Assembly: GCF_006937785.1 (NCBI RefSeq) | Contig: NZ_SJEE01000015.1 | Span: 59,234 to 123,233 of the forward strand | Direction: 5' to 3' | DNA: 64,000 bases | Source: Pseudanabaena sp. UWO311 | GTDB lineage: Bacteria > Cyanobacteriota > Cyanobacteriia > Pseudanabaenales > Pseudanabaenaceae | Shown here: piece by piece, positions 35,126 through 44,180 of the stretch | How the letters are laid out: each line of letters begins with the position of its first letter | Position numbering within the stretch: the first letter of the stretch is position 1 | Translations under genes and position numbers: made by a program | The notes under the pieces: generated by a model | The model's input: the letters and a program-made list of their open reading frames with translations, nothing else | Database searches by the model: none | What the model was told of the DNA's origin: nothing

Positions 35126-35296
35126 AGAAAGCGCAAGGCTCTATATGTCCGCTACTAAACTGCCATGATTAACATTTAAGAAGTATTCATGCAGAGTATA
35201 CATTGTTAGCTATTCTGCAACACGATTTCCACCATAAGCATGAGATTCTATGGGAAGTTGCGAGATAAATTGATTTTAATTTTTGGAGAAACGACT

Positions 35297-35503
35297 ATGC
35301 AAACTAACAATCCACAATCTGAAGCTGCCGAAGTAATGATGCGTAATTCTTGGATTACAGGATTTACTCCTCAAGCAGAACTTTGGAACGGTCGTCTTGC
35401 TATGCTCGGCTTTGTATCAGCGATCGCAATTGAATTGTTTACCCATCATGGTGTTCTACGTTTCTGGGGCATTTTATCGTCAGGGGTAGTTCCAGTTGTA
35501 TAA
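35297..35503 (+). CDS. High-light-inducible protein (HLIP)
   Basis: 68 residues with the chlorophyll-binding motif in AELWNGRLAMLGFVSAIAIE (ExxNGRxAM) on the single membrane helix. HLIPs bind chlorophyll and carotenoid and dissipate energy in thylakoids under light stress. The ATG is preceded by GGAGA at good spacing; the frame open to 35240 is not used. The next gene, rubredoxin, follows within 60 bp, so an operon is likely. Confidence 0.9.
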   Translation: MQTNNPQSEAAEVMMRNSWITGFTPQAELWNGRLAMLGFVSAIAIELFTHHGVLRFWGILSSGVVPVV

Positions 35504-35560
35504 ATGCTGTGGCAAATTGATATAGAAAATCCGCATCTTTTTATAAATTTGGAGTCACAA

Positions 35561-35764
35561 GTGCAAAAGTATATCTGTAAAACCTGTGGATATGTCTACG
35601 ATCCAGCAGTCGGCGATCCAGACTCAGGTATTGAACCTGGTACTCCCTTTGGTGCTTTGCCCGATGATTGGGTTTGCCCTACATGTGGAACCCCAAAGTC
35701 TGACTTTGAGCCAGAAGATGCAGCCGCAACAAATGTTCCATTAATGGAACCAGTCCCAGCCTAA
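35561..35764 (+). CDS. Rubredoxin
   Basis: 67 residues with two CxxC pairs (KTCGYVY... and CPTCGTPK) that hold one Fe(SCys)4. It is an electron carrier; in cyanobacteria rubredoxin is also involved in photosystem assembly. GTG start chosen because GGAG lies 6 bp upstream; the ATG at 35504 that abuts the HLIP stop would add 19 residues with no homology. The tail ([16 protein letters not shown]) is polar with no anchor helix, so it differs from membrane-bound RubA. Confidence 0.92.
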   Translation: MQKYICKTCGYVYDPAVGDPDSGIEPGTPFGALPDDWVCPTCGTPKSDFEPEDAAATNVPLMEPVPA

Positions 35765-35883
35765 TCTCCTATTTAAGAATTGATTCAGATCATCCCAAGC
35801 CCCCTTAAAAGGGAGAATTAATTCTTCCCCCTTTTAAAGGCTACCGTGTGCACACATCTCAGTTTGTGCGTGAAATCAGGGAA

Positions 35884-35972
35884 ATTACCCCACCCTAACC
35901 CTCCCCTTGCAAAGGGGAGGGAACAAAATTTCTGGTCTTCCCCCTTTGCAGGGGGAATTAAAGGGGGTAAGT
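35884..35972. repeat. Family D repeat
   Basis: CCCCACCCTAACC and CTTTGCAGGGGGAATTAAAG blocks are reverse-complementary in arrangement to the 29854 copy. Confidence 0.75.
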
Positions 35973-36064
35973 CCGACCTGTGTATATACGGTAGTTTTAA
36001 GAGGGATTGAGGGGATCTCTTAGAGTCTCTAACCAACAACATTCATTAGTTCAAGGACATTACT

Positions 36065-36601
36065 ATGCAGACAATCAATATTGGACTAACCGATACCCAA
36101 CGTCAAGGCGTGATCAACCTCCTCAACAACGACCTAGCAGATAGCTATTTGCTACTAGTCAAAACCAAAAAGTATCATTGGGATGTAGTAGGTCCTCAAT
36201 TCATGACCTTGCATAAACTATGGCAAGCTCATTATGAAGCTCTCACGATCAATGTCGATGCGATCGCTGAAAGAATCAGAACCCTCGGTGGATATCCCGT
36301 GGGAACGATGGAGGGTTTTCTCAAAATCTGTTCTCTCAAAGAACAGGCTGACAAAATCCCCTCAGCAACTGGTATGGTATCGCACTTGCTAGCGGATCAT
36401 GAACAAGTGGTACGCAACTTGCGTGAACATATTGAGAAATGTAGCGACAAGTTTAAAGATGATGGAACCGCAGACTTTCTTACTGGTTTGATGGAGCAGC
36501 ATGAGCAAATAGCATGGATGCTACGTTCTTTCATTGAAGGTGAAGCCGTGGAATCCAATGGCTCAAAACCAGAGATGAATAAGAAGATGGTAGGAGTTTA
36601 G
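36065..36601 (+). CDS. dps: Dps-family DNA-protecting ferritin-like protein
   Basis: 178 residues. The dodecamer-forming ferritin-like fold stores iron and consumes peroxide, protecting DNA. The ferroxidase ligands appear in KTKKYHWDVVGPQF (His) and HYEALTINVDAIAERIRTLG (Asp/Glu). HLLADHEQVVRNLREHI is the third helix. The C-tail is short and basic. There is no signal, so it is cytosolic. It sits right after rubredoxin and HLIP genes, fitting an oxidative and light-stress cluster. Confidence 0.95.
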   Translation: MQTINIGLTDTQRQGVINLLNNDLADSYLLLVKTKKYHWDVVGPQFMTLHKLWQAHYEALTINVDAIAERIRTLGGYPVGTMEGFLKICSLKEQADKIPSATGMVSHLLADHEQVVRNLREHIEKCSDKFKDDGTADFLTGLMEQHEQIAWMLRSFIEGEAVESNGSKPEMNKKMVGV

Positions 36602-36624
36602 CATCCTAAAACAATTGAGTTAAA

Positions 36625-36791
36625 ACTGATGTTACGTGGAAGGAATTCTTGTCATAGCATAGGTCTGGGGCTGGCACGGGGGCACAGCCCCTACAGAACA
36701 TGAATTGTTTCAGGTAGGGGCAATCCCCCCGTGGTTGCCCTGTCACGCTAGCAGCAAGAGATTCATCTTCTGCGTTCCACGTAACATCAGT
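36625..36791. repeat. Family C repeat, copy 1 (complete)
   Basis: 167 bp with terminal inverted repeats ACTGATGTTACGTGGAA / TTCCACGTAACATCAGT. Core GGCTGGCACGGGGGCACAGC and GGGGCAATCCCCCCGTGG. No ORF. Likely a MITE; the parent transposase is not in the window. Confidence 0.8.
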
Positions 36792-36898
36792 TAAAAGTGT
36801 TGTCGAACAACACTTTTAACTCAATTATTAGATTCTAGAGTATTTAGACATTGGTCACACTAAAGCTTCCCTCAAAATAGCAATCAAACTATTTTCTA

Positions 36899-36989
36899 CA
36901 GCAATTTCCGACCAAACGTACCACAAGAAGATTTTTGAAAGCATTGCTTTCAAAAATCTTCTTGGTTTGAGTTTTAGAGCAAAGCACTG
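36899..36989. mobile_element. MITE related to the IS630 element at right edge
   Basis: 91 bp flanked by TA on both sides. The left 29 bp match the left end of the IS630-type element at 63778 in 24 of 29 positions (CAGCAATTTCCGACCAAAC versus CAGCAAATTCCGATCAAAC). The right end is an imperfect inverted copy. Inside is a hairpin (AAGAAGATTTTTGAAAGC). No coding capacity. Confidence 0.75.
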
Positions 36990-37055
36990 TAAAGCGATTT
37001 CGACAACATTTCATCGTTTGGATTGTAGCTGGATCATTAGATCTGAAACTAACTT

Positions 37056-38171
37056 ATGAATAGAACAAAATTTATTGGTATTGCTGGTGGCTCAATCATT
37101 GCAACTGTACTTACAAGTTATTTATTTAGCGATAAAAGTAATCTTTTAAGGAAGGACTTGAAATTGATAAGCTCTAACAATGCAACTTTTAAAGTAGATG
37201 AAAACGAGATTCTACATCTCGCATCCCTTGCTCCAAGTGGGCACAATGCCCAGCCTTGGTTTGTCCAATACCTCGAACCCTATAACTGGATTATCGGCAA
37301 CGATAAAAGTAAATGGCTACCAGCCGTTGATCCAACTCAGCGAGAAACGATTTTATCAATTGGAGCGTTTATTCAAAATCTGGAATATGCTGCGAGCACT
37401 TTTGGCTATATCTGCCACTGGACTTTACTTGCCAAGACCAATCAGGATGAACAGGTAGTGCAGGTGAAATTAAATAAAATTGAATCAAAAAATCCATTTG
37501 ACATTTCAAAAATCAGGACTCGCCGCACTGTGCGGTCTAATTTTTTAAATGACGAGCTAAAAACAGAAGATCTCCAATATCTTACTAGTTCAGAACCTGA
37601 GTTCATTCACTATTTACCTGCGATTGGCAAAGAAGGTCGATTTATCAGCGACCAAACCATGGTCGCAAATCGACTGCAAACTTATCGCGACCCAGCGCAA
37701 CAAGAGCTTTCCGACTGGATTAGATTTTCTACTAAGGATACTGATAAGTATCGGGACGGTCTGACAACTGCAAGCATGGAAATTGAAGGGTTCTCTGGTT
37801 GGGTAGTAAGGAATTTTTACAACAAAGATAATGTGATGAAAAAAGATTTTCGAGAAGTGGGGCTTGATAAAGTTAAGCAGCAGGTATCTGAATCGGCAGG
37901 TTGGATTCTCATTACTAGCAAAGACAACTTAGTAGCGACATTACTAGAAACTGGCCGCAGAATGCAACGGCTTTTTCTTAAAGTGAGAGAAAAGAATATT
38001 GCCATTCATCCGATGACTCAGATATTAGAAGAACCATCAATCCAGCAACAACTAAATCAAGCAGTTGGAATCAGCGAAAACATTCAATTTATTTTGCGAT
38101 TAGGGTATTTAAAAGATTATCCAAAGCCAGTTTCACTCAGACGACCTGTTGATTGGTTTGTTCGTTCATAG
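37056..38171 (+). CDS. Acg-type FMN-binding nitroreductase-like oxidoreductase
   Basis: 371 residues. An N-terminal hydrophobic segment (IGIAGGSIIATVLTSYLF) may be an anchor. The nitroreductase fold follows with LAPSGHNAQPWFVQ, SIGAFIQNLEYAA and a C-terminal RLGYLKDYPKPVSLRR. This is the Acg type, which often binds FMN weakly and lacks usual activity. The usual function is unknown. Its stop overlaps the start region of the DUF998 gene, suggesting one transcript. Confidence 0.85.
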   Translation: MNRTKFIGIAGGSIIATVLTSYLFSDKSNLLRKDLKLISSNNATFKVDENEILHLASLAPSGHNAQPWFVQYLEPYNWIIGNDKSKWLPAVDPTQRETILSIGAFIQNLEYAASTFGYICHWTLLAKTNQDEQVVQVKLNKIESKNPFDISKIRTRRTVRSNFLNDELKTEDLQYLTSSEPEFIHYLPAIGKEGRFISDQTMVANRLQTYRDPAQQELSDWIRFSTKDTDKYRDGLTTASMEIEGFSGWVVRNFYNKDNVMKKDFREVGLDKVKQQVSESAGWILITSKDNLVATLLETGRRMQRLFLKVREKNIAIHPMTQILEEPSIQQQLNQAVGISENIQFILRLGYLKDYPKPVSLRRPVDWFVRS

Positions 38172-38202
38172 AAAATATTTACAAATAAGTGTTCTATCTG
38201 TC

Positions 38203-38802
38203 ATGAATAAATTAAAACTTTCTGGTTTCTTATTCTTTCTTGCTGGCGCATTTGCCTTAATGGGCATCATTACTGCTGAAGCATTTTATCCATCTGGCAC
38301 GGGTTACACAACTTTTCATAGCGAAGTCAGCGATCTTGGCGCAACCAGACCGCCCAACAGCATAATCTATCAGCCGTCTTCGAGCATTTTTAATACCACA
38401 ATGCTGTTATCAGGACTGATGACTTTAACAGCAACATTTTATCAGCATAGATACTTCAGAAAATTGATTGCCAGTATTCCACTCGGTCTATTTAGTTTGG
38501 GTTTAGTGGGTATTGGAATTTTTCCTGGAGACAAAACTCCGTATCATGGAATGTTCGCAATGCTTGCATTCTTATCTGGTGGATTTTCCGCGATCGCTAC
38601 ATCTGCCAAAATCACTTCAGAACCTTTCAAATATATTGGGATTCTACTTGGTTCGGTTGCATTACTTACTTGGTCTGCCGCCGTGTTTTTCCCAACCATT
38701 ATTGTCCCTTTTATCGGCATAGGCGGAGCAGAAAGATGGATAGTTTATTCACTTGTATTATGGCTAACAGGCTTGGGCGGTTATCTGATGAATAAACAAT
38801 AA
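38203..38802 (+). CDS. DUF998 family membrane protein
   Basis: 200 residues with about six predicted membrane helices (LSGFLFFLAGAFALMGIITAE, LIASIPLGLFSLGLVGIGIF). ATG 38203 matches the typical N-terminus of the family; the frame is open to 38149 but that overlaps the upstream gene. DUF998 proteins are widespread integral membrane proteins of unknown function. It is followed closely by the flavodoxin-fold gene. Confidence 0.8.
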   Translation: MNKLKLSGFLFFLAGAFALMGIITAEAFYPSGTGYTTFHSEVSDLGATRPPNSIIYQPSSSIFNTTMLLSGLMTLTATFYQHRYFRKLIASIPLGLFSLGLVGIGIFPGDKTPYHGMFAMLAFLSGGFSAIATSAKITSEPFKYIGILLGSVALLTWSAAVFFPTIIVPFIGIGGAERWIVYSLVLWLTGLGGYLMNKQ

Positions 38803-38831
38803 TTTGAAAAATAAAACAAAAAAATAAAACA

Positions 38832-39410
38832 ATGAAAAAAGTACTTATTATCAATGGACATCCAGACAAAGAGAGCTTTTGTTTTGCGATCGCAGAAAGC
38901 TATAAAAAAGGCGCAGACTCATCTGGAGTAGATTGCAAATTGGTGCATCTAATTGATTTAGATTTCAATCCCATTTTGACTTTTGGATACAGAATAATAA
39001 GCGGGTTAGAACCCGATCTAGTAAAAATGCAACAAGAAATCTTAGCAGCAGACCATTTAGTTTTGATTTATCCTAATTGGTGGTCAACTTTTCCTGCGCT
39101 TCTAAAAGGATTTATTGATCGAGTTTTTGTGCCTGACTTTGCCTTCAAATATCGTGAGAATTCTCCATTTTGGGACAAATTATTGGTAGGGAAAACCGCA
39201 AGGATGATTGTCACAATGGATACGCCAAATTGGTATTACTTCTTGATGAATATAAATGCTGGACATAATGCAATGAGAATTGGCGTATTAGAATTTTGCG
39301 GTATAAAACCCGTAAAAATCACCTCATTTGCTCCCGTAAAATCATCTGATGAAGTAAAAAGAAAAAAATGGTTGGCTGAAGTTGAAAAATTAGGAAAAGA
39401 GCAAAAGTGA
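38832..39410 (+). CDS. Flavodoxin-fold NAD(P)H dehydrogenase (quinone)-like protein
   Basis: 192 residues. VLIINGHPDKESFCFAIAE is the flavin phosphate-binding loop; LIYPNWWSTFPALLKGFIDR is the WW motif of the NQO1/KefF/MdaB family. It reduces quinones or related substrates with NAD(P)H. Its stop overlaps the GTG of the next CPBP gene (GTGA), so translation may be coupled. Confidence 0.88.
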   Translation: MKKVLIINGHPDKESFCFAIAESYKKGADSSGVDCKLVHLIDLDFNPILTFGYRIISGLEPDLVKMQQEILAADHLVLIYPNWWSTFPALLKGFIDRVFVPDFAFKYRENSPFWDKLLVGKTARMIVTMDTPNWYYFLMNINAGHNAMRIGVLEFCGIKPVKITSFAPVKSSDEVKRKKWLAEVEKLGKEQK

Positions 39411-40270
39411 AAATCACAAATCACAAATGGCGATCGCTAAAGCAAATTGGATTTTTTCTGCTTTATACTTTTTCGATAACTTGGCTATCTTGGCTGATTA
39501 TTATCATTGGGAACAGATATTTTAACGCTCTTTGGTATGGTGAGCCTTTATTTTGGATACCTTACGCGATCGGCAGTTGGGGAGCAGTCATTAGTTCCTA
39601 CATTATTTATCGACAGTTCAAGGAAGATTTTAGCGAAGCATCTTTTGTTAAGTATATCTTTGGTAAAAAAGTCGATAGAAAAGCATGGCTAATATTTGGA
39701 TTATTTACAATTTGGCGACTATTGATGATTTGGATTGCTTTTGGCATCAACAGACCTATCTCAATACTCTCAATAATTATTAATTTACCACTGCTCATCC
39801 TTCTAGGTGGATTAGAAGAATTAGGTTGGCGCGGAATTTTGCAGCCTCAATTAGAAAAGATAATTAATTACTTGCCTTCTATTCTTGTTGTGGGAACTAT
39901 ATGGAGTGTTTGGCATTTGCCGCTATGGATGATAAAAGGCACAGTCCAAAGTTCATTTCCCTTTGGATTATATTTATTTTCAGGAATAATCTTAACTGCT
40001 AGTTTTACAACTCTCTATAAATACACAAACAACTTATTCCTTTGTGTATTGAGTCATGCTTGGTTTAATGGATGTATTGGATTAGCTCTATATGTCGGCA
40101 ATAATGGAACCTTACAGCTAGATTTGAATTGGAAAGTAATTGTAGTTTTTTCCCTTGAGCTAATAGTATCTGTCTGTTTAGGAATTGCATATAGCCGTAA
40201 GAACCCCCTTATGTTAAACAATAAATTCAAACCCAGAAAAAGAACTTCACTTAATAACAATCATGAATAA
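39407..40270 (+). CDS. CPBP-family intramembrane metalloprotease 1
   Basis: 287 residues with about eight membrane spans. The CPBP signature is present: GGLEELGWRGILQ (EExxxR), WSVWHLPLWM, and SHAWFN as the last His. These are CAAX-processing-like, possible glutamic proteases; in bacteria they often confer immunity or modulate secretion. A GTG overlaps the previous stop. It is the first of three such genes within 4 kb. Confidence 0.88.
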   Translation: MKITNHKWRSLKQIGFFLLYTFSITWLSWLIIIIGNRYFNALWYGEPLFWIPYAIGSWGAVISSYIIYRQFKEDFSEASFVKYIFGKKVDRKAWLIFGLFTIWRLLMIWIAFGINRPISILSIIINLPLLILLGGLEELGWRGILQPQLEKIINYLPSILVVGTIWSVWHLPLWMIKGTVQSSFPFGLYLFSGIILTASFTTLYKYTNNLFLCVLSHAWFNGCIGLALYVGNNGTLQLDLNWKVIVVFSLELIVSVCLGIAYSRKNPLMLNNKFKPRKRTSLNNNHE

Positions 40271-41072
40271 TAGCAAACCAGAGAGCCATTCACCATTAAA
40301 ATTCTTTCTACTTGTTTTTGGACTTTCTATCCCTTTATGGATAATTGAAACAAGAATTGATATAAAAGGGCTACCGTTAGATATTCCTATAACAGACATT
40401 TTAGCTGCATTTACACCAACGATCGCAGCCAGCATTCTCATGTATAAGGCGGAAGGACTTATTGGTGTTAAAAAACTGTTTAAAAGGATTTTAGATTTTC
40501 CAAGAATCACCCAAAAGATATGGTACGGGTGTGCTGTATCACTGCCATGTTTAGTATATGTGTTGATATACATCATAATTTATCTCTTAGGATTACCGCT
40601 TCCATTTAACTTTCATATTCCTTTTCTTTCTATCCCTTTTCTCTTTTGTTTGTTTTTTCTTGGAGCTGCTGCCGAAGAAACTGGCTATATGGGTTATGCG
40701 ATCGATACTATACAAAAAAGGTTTAGTGCTTTATCCGCAGGTATCCTTATCGGTATACCTTGGGCTGTATGGCATTACCCATCAATAATTCAACAAGGAC
40801 ATAATCTAACTTGGATAGCTTGGGCAACTCTTGGTACAGTTGCGGTCAGAGTTTTGATTGTTTGGATTTACAACAACACGGGCAACAGTTTATTTGCCTG
40901 CATCCTGTTTCATACTTTCATGAATTTAGGAAGACCTTTGTTCCCAAGGGATGGAATACATAATCCATTGGTTGATTATCCTGAAATTCACTACTCAATA
41001 ATTGCGATCGCCGCAGGTGTTGTGGTGTTTCTCTGGGGATCAAAGACCTTAGCCGAATATAGATATGCCTGA
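40263..41072 (+). CDS. CPBP-family intramembrane metalloprotease 2
   Basis: 269 residues, overlapping the preceding gene by 8 bp. The motif AAAEETGYMGYAID has EExxx without the following R of the classical EExxxR. WAVWHYPSIIQ and LFHTFMN give the other conserved His. It is a closer relative of CPBP 3 than of CPBP 1 (shared start SPLKFFLLVF). Substrate unknown. A perfect hairpin after the gene probably terminates the transcript. Confidence 0.85.
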   Translation: MNNSKPESHSPLKFFLLVFGLSIPLWIIETRIDIKGLPLDIPITDILAAFTPTIAASILMYKAEGLIGVKKLFKRILDFPRITQKIWYGCAVSLPCLVYVLIYIIIYLLGLPLPFNFHIPFLSIPFLFCLFFLGAAAEETGYMGYAIDTIQKRFSALSAGILIGIPWAVWHYPSIIQQGHNLTWIAWATLGTVAVRVLIVWIYNNTGNSLFACILFHTFMNLGRPLFPRDGIHNPLVDYPEIHYSIIAIAAGVVVFLWGSKTLAEYRYA

Positions 41073-41090
41073 CTTTGCAGATGATATCGA

Positions 41091-41127
41091 GTGAATATGG
41101 CGCGGGCGAAGCCCGCGCCATATTCAC
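41091..41127 (+). terminator. Hairpin after CPBP gene 2
   Basis: 17-bp perfect arms GTGAATATGGCGCGGGC / complement, loop GAA. Confidence 0.8.
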
Positions 41128-41192
41128 TTCAAAGCCCAGTAAATTCGTTCGCATTGCGTAAGTCCTATTTAATTTAAAAATGGAGAAAAATA

Positions 41193-41855
41193 ATGAAATC
41201 GAAGCTATTCCGTTTGACTTTATGTTTCACAATTTTGGGCCTGTTCACAGGTTGCGTTTTTACGCTGGGTGGGATTAGAGGTTCGGGAATTATCAAAACT
41301 GAATCTAGAGAAGTTAACACTTTTTCATCAATCTCCTTTAAGTCTGTGGGTAAGCTCAAAATCCAACAGACTGGCAAAGAATCTCTCACAATTATCGCCG
41401 AGGATAACATCCTGCCAATTTTAGAAAGTCGAGTATCTAACCAAACCTTGTATATCAGTAACGCTAATAAATCAAGCATTGATCCGACCCAGCCTATTGA
41501 GTTTGTTGTGGAGGTTAAGAGCTTGGAGCGATTAGACATCAATGGAGTTGGCAGTATTGAAGTCAAAGATATTCAAGGCAAACGTTTGTCGGTTTCTCTA
41601 GATGGAGTGGGTAGCATTGCGATCGCAGGAAATGTTGATGTATTAGAGCTTAATCTTGATGGAGTGGGTAGCTTTAATGGTGAAGATTTGAATGCCAAAC
41701 AGGCTACAGTTCGGAATAAAGGGGTGGGAAGTGCGGTAGTCAATGTGAGTGAGGAGTTGAATGCAACTGTATTAGGTATCGGATCAATAGAGTATATTGG
41801 ATCTCCTCAAGTTAAAGAATCTGTGAAAGGCATGGGGGCAATCAAGAAACGATAG
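41193..41855 (+). CDS. DUF2807 (head GIN domain) lipoprotein
   Basis: 220 residues. The lipobox LGLFTGC marks lipid attachment near residue 17. The mature protein is a beta-helix with repeated GVGS units (DINGVGSIEVKDIQGKRL, SLDGVGSIAIAG, NLDGVGSFNGEDL), typical of DUF2807. Such proteins are frequent in Bacteroidota and scattered in other phyla; function unknown. Its presence inside the CPBP cluster supports acquisition from outside. Confidence 0.88.
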   Translation: MKSKLFRLTLCFTILGLFTGCVFTLGGIRGSGIIKTESREVNTFSSISFKSVGKLKIQQTGKESLTIIAEDNILPILESRVSNQTLYISNANKSSIDPTQPIEFVVEVKSLERLDINGVGSIEVKDIQGKRLSVSLDGVGSIAIAGNVDVLELNLDGVGSFNGEDLNAKQATVRNKGVGSAVVNVSEELNATVLGIGSIEYIGSPQVKESVKGMGAIKKR

Positions 41856-41942
41856 ATTCGATTAAATTTTTTAGCGATCTGAGTCTGATGTAATAATCAA
41901 GATCTAGGAATCTATCATGAATAACTTAATAATGCTAAAAAC

Positions 41943-42575
41943 ATGAATAAAACAGTACATAAAGTTGGGTTTTGGTCAGGACTTATTGCATTTTTTTCAA
42001 CAGTTGCATTTGTTATTGTTCAGATGTTACAACTTTTTGGGGTGCTCAGTTATCCATTAGATGAAATTTTAATTTATGGATTTTCGCTTTGTATAGTAAT
42101 ACCTTTCTTGCTAGAAATGCTTGCACTTCACTATATAGCTCCAACAGAGAAAAAGTTTTGGAGTCATGCGGCTCTTATTTTTACAGTCTTGTATGTAGCA
42201 TTCGTTTCTGCTAATTATGTTGTTCAACTAGCAACAGTAATTCCGATGACACTTCAAGGAGCTTCAGACGAGATTCTGATTCTAAGTCAAACTCCGCACT
42301 CTCTCTTTTGGGACTTTGATGCGATTGGTTATATATTTATGGGATTCGCAACCTTATTTGCCGTTCCAATATTTGAAAAGCAGGGATTTCAAAGGTGGGT
42401 CAGATATTCTTTCTTGATTCATAGTCTGGTTACACCATTGATTGTATTTGTTTATTTCTATCCATACTTTTCGGAGACGCTACTTCTGATTGGAATGCCT
42501 TGGGCAATTACAGCGCCCTTGTCAATGCTGCTACTTGCCATCATGTTTAAGAAAGATTTTGAAGTAAGTACTTAA
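41943..42575 (+). CDS. Multi-pass membrane protein, unknown
   Basis: 210 residues with about six membrane helices (VGFWSGLIAFFSTVAFVIVQ, EILIYGFSLCIVIPFLLEML). No family recognised. It lies between the DUF2807 lipoprotein and CPBP 3 genes, 24 bp before the latter, so co-transcribed. Fragments resembling its 3' half occur near 44070, a decayed copy. Confidence 0.7.
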   Translation: MNKTVHKVGFWSGLIAFFSTVAFVIVQMLQLFGVLSYPLDEILIYGFSLCIVIPFLLEMLALHYIAPTEKKFWSHAALIFTVLYVAFVSANYVVQLATVIPMTLQGASDEILILSQTPHSLFWDFDAIGYIFMGFATLFAVPIFEKQGFQRWVRYSFLIHSLVTPLIVFVYFYPYFSETLLLIGMPWAITAPLSMLLLAIMFKKDFEVST

Positions 42576-42599
42576 ACAATTTAAGAATAGAAGACTAAT

Positions 42600-43424
42600 A
42601 TGGAAAACAACGTATCAGAAATTAAATCACCATTCAAATTCTTCTTGTTAGTTTTTCTATTATCAATTCCTTTCTGGATATTTGGTGCTGTGGCAGGAGA
42701 TGTGACTAAAATAATTCCTATAAAGCTGCCAATAAGCGCCTTAATGACTTTTTGTCCTTTATTAGCAGCAGCGATTCTTGTTTATCAAGAACAAAATATT
42801 CAGGGAGTTAAGGAACTCTTAAAACTATCTTTCGACTTTCAAAAAATCAAAGACAAAAAATGGTACATACCCATTGTTCTTCTCATGCCCACCATAGCGG
42901 CACTTTCTTATTTGTACTTGAAGATAACAGGAGTGATCCTCCCCGAACCTCCAACATCCTTTCTGTTAGTTATCATTTTTTTCTTTGTGTATTTTATTGG
43001 TGCGATCGCAGAAGAAGTGGGTTGGAGCGGTTATGTTACAGAACCTTTGCAAAACCAGTATGGGGCTTTTAAAGCTAGTATCATCATCGGTTTTATTTGG
43101 GCAATATGGCATATTATTCCCTACAGTCAAATGCATCAAACGCCAATATGGATATTTTGGCAATGTCTTGGCACAGTTTTTCTGCGAACAATTATGGTTT
43201 GGATTTTTAACAATACTAATAAAAGTGTTTTCGCGCTGATTCTCTTTCATAGCATGATTAATATAAGTCCGTATCTATTCCCTAGTAATGGTTCGCACTA
43301 TGACCCATTTATCTTTGCTATTTTGTTAGCGATTACAGCGATCGCGATAACTTGGCTATGGGGAACAGAAACTCTGGGTAAATATCGTTTTTTAGTCCAA
43401 TCAGTATCGAGAAATGAGGTATGA
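42600..43424 (+). CDS. CPBP-family intramembrane metalloprotease 3
   Basis: 274 residues, many membrane helices. AIAEEVGWSGYVTE carries the EE pair; WAIWHIIPYSQ and LFHSMIN carry the His residues. The EExxx motif again lacks the R of CPBP 1. It is paralogous to CPBP 2. The 3' end overlaps the next gene (ATGA), and a decayed copy of the 3' end lies at 43796. Confidence 0.85.
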   Translation: MENNVSEIKSPFKFFLLVFLLSIPFWIFGAVAGDVTKIIPIKLPISALMTFCPLLAAAILVYQEQNIQGVKELLKLSFDFQKIKDKKWYIPIVLLMPTIAALSYLYLKITGVILPEPPTSFLLVIIFFFVYFIGAIAEEVGWSGYVTEPLQNQYGAFKASIIIGFIWAIWHIIPYSQMHQTPIWIFWQCLGTVFLRTIMVWIFNNTNKSVFALILFHSMINISPYLFPSNGSHYDPFIFAILLAITAIAITWLWGTETLGKYRFLVQSVSRNEV

Positions 43425-43795
43425 CCAACTCTAAGCGTATAGGAGAACTGCTAGGACCAACCCTAATGGTAATGGTTGCTTCGGAGTTTCCGCTTATTCA
43501 ACCGCATCTCTACGACGAACAGATCCCGCCAGTCGTCTACCTCTCTGGAGTTCTCATGTTCGTCGCGGGTTTGGCGATTGTGCGATCGCATAATCTATGG
43601 CAACGTGACTGGACTCTATTGATTACACTCTGTAGTTGGTTCTTGCTGGCGCTCGGACTTTTCCGAATGTTCGCTGCTAGTTTCTACCGACAGACAACTG
43701 GCAACACAAGTTCACTCTTTTTTATGATTGTCGAATGTATCCTATTTGCAATTGGTTCTTTGATAACATGGAAGTCATATGCCCGTTCGTCTTGA
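43421..43795 (+). CDS. Small membrane protein, unknown
   Basis: 124 residues, four predicted helices (VVYLSGVLMFVAGLAIVRSH, WTLLITLCSWFLLALGLFRM). It starts inside the previous stop (ATGA overlap). Base composition is a little richer in GC than its neighbours. I do not recognise the family. Confidence 0.65.
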   Translation: MTNSKRIGELLGPTLMVMVASEFPLIQPHLYDEQIPPVVYLSGVLMFVAGLAIVRSHNLWQRDWTLLITLCSWFLLALGLFRMFAASFYRQTTGNTSSLFFMIVECILFAIGSLITWKSYARSS

Positions 43796-43895
43796 GGAAA
43801 TAGATTGTTAGTGCGATCGCGATAACTTATTTATGGGGAACAACAACACTGGGTAAATATAGATTTTCTCAACTAGTTATTCGATTTCAGTACCA
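43796..43895 (+). pseudogene. Decayed 3' end of a CPBP gene
   Basis: CGATCGCGATAACTT, then TATGGGGAACAACAACACTG and GGTAAATAT match the last codons of CPBP 3, which reads CGATCGCGATAACTTGGC, then TATGGGGAACAGAAACTCTG. The frame is not maintained. A shorter copy of the same segment is at 45283. Confidence 0.75.
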
Positions 43896-43918
43896 TTCAG
43901 TTACATTTTGTAGCGTAT

Positions 43919-43934
43919 TCAATCAACTCATTCA
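43919..43934 (+). promoter_or_regulatory. Stress box (copy upstream of AI-2E permease gene)
   Basis: Exact TCAATCAACTCATTCA, followed by CGAAATCAAGCGATCGCC and TTTCACAC. It is 246 bp before the ATG, with a decayed gene fragment between. Confidence 0.6.
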
Positions 43935-44039
43935 CGAAATCAAGCGATCGCCTTTCACACTTAAAGCTTTGGTATGAGTGAAAAATATTAACTTCTCCAC
44001 TTTAATCGAACAATGGCAAACTGCTGACAGCTATAAGTT

Positions 44040-44180
44040 GCAACAAAATAACTGCGAAGGTTTGTTGTTTTTATATGAAAGGGATTTCAAAGATAGGTCA
44101 GATATTGTTTGGAAATTTGATGTTTTGGGAACCTAGAAGGTAAGTCTGAGATATTTAAATCTATTCACACATCATATACT
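44040..44180. other. Decayed gene fragment before AI-2E gene
   Basis: A stretch near 44070 (GGGATTTCAAAG ... GGTCAGATATTGTTTGG) resembles the 3' half of the 41943 membrane gene but has no open frame. Confidence 0.5.

Noticed and set aside
39407..43424. Bacteriocin-immunity system from CPBP genes
   Set aside because: CPBP proteins can be immunity proteins, but I found no bacteriocin precursor, leader peptide with double glycine or ABC exporter nearby, so I describe them only as proteases.
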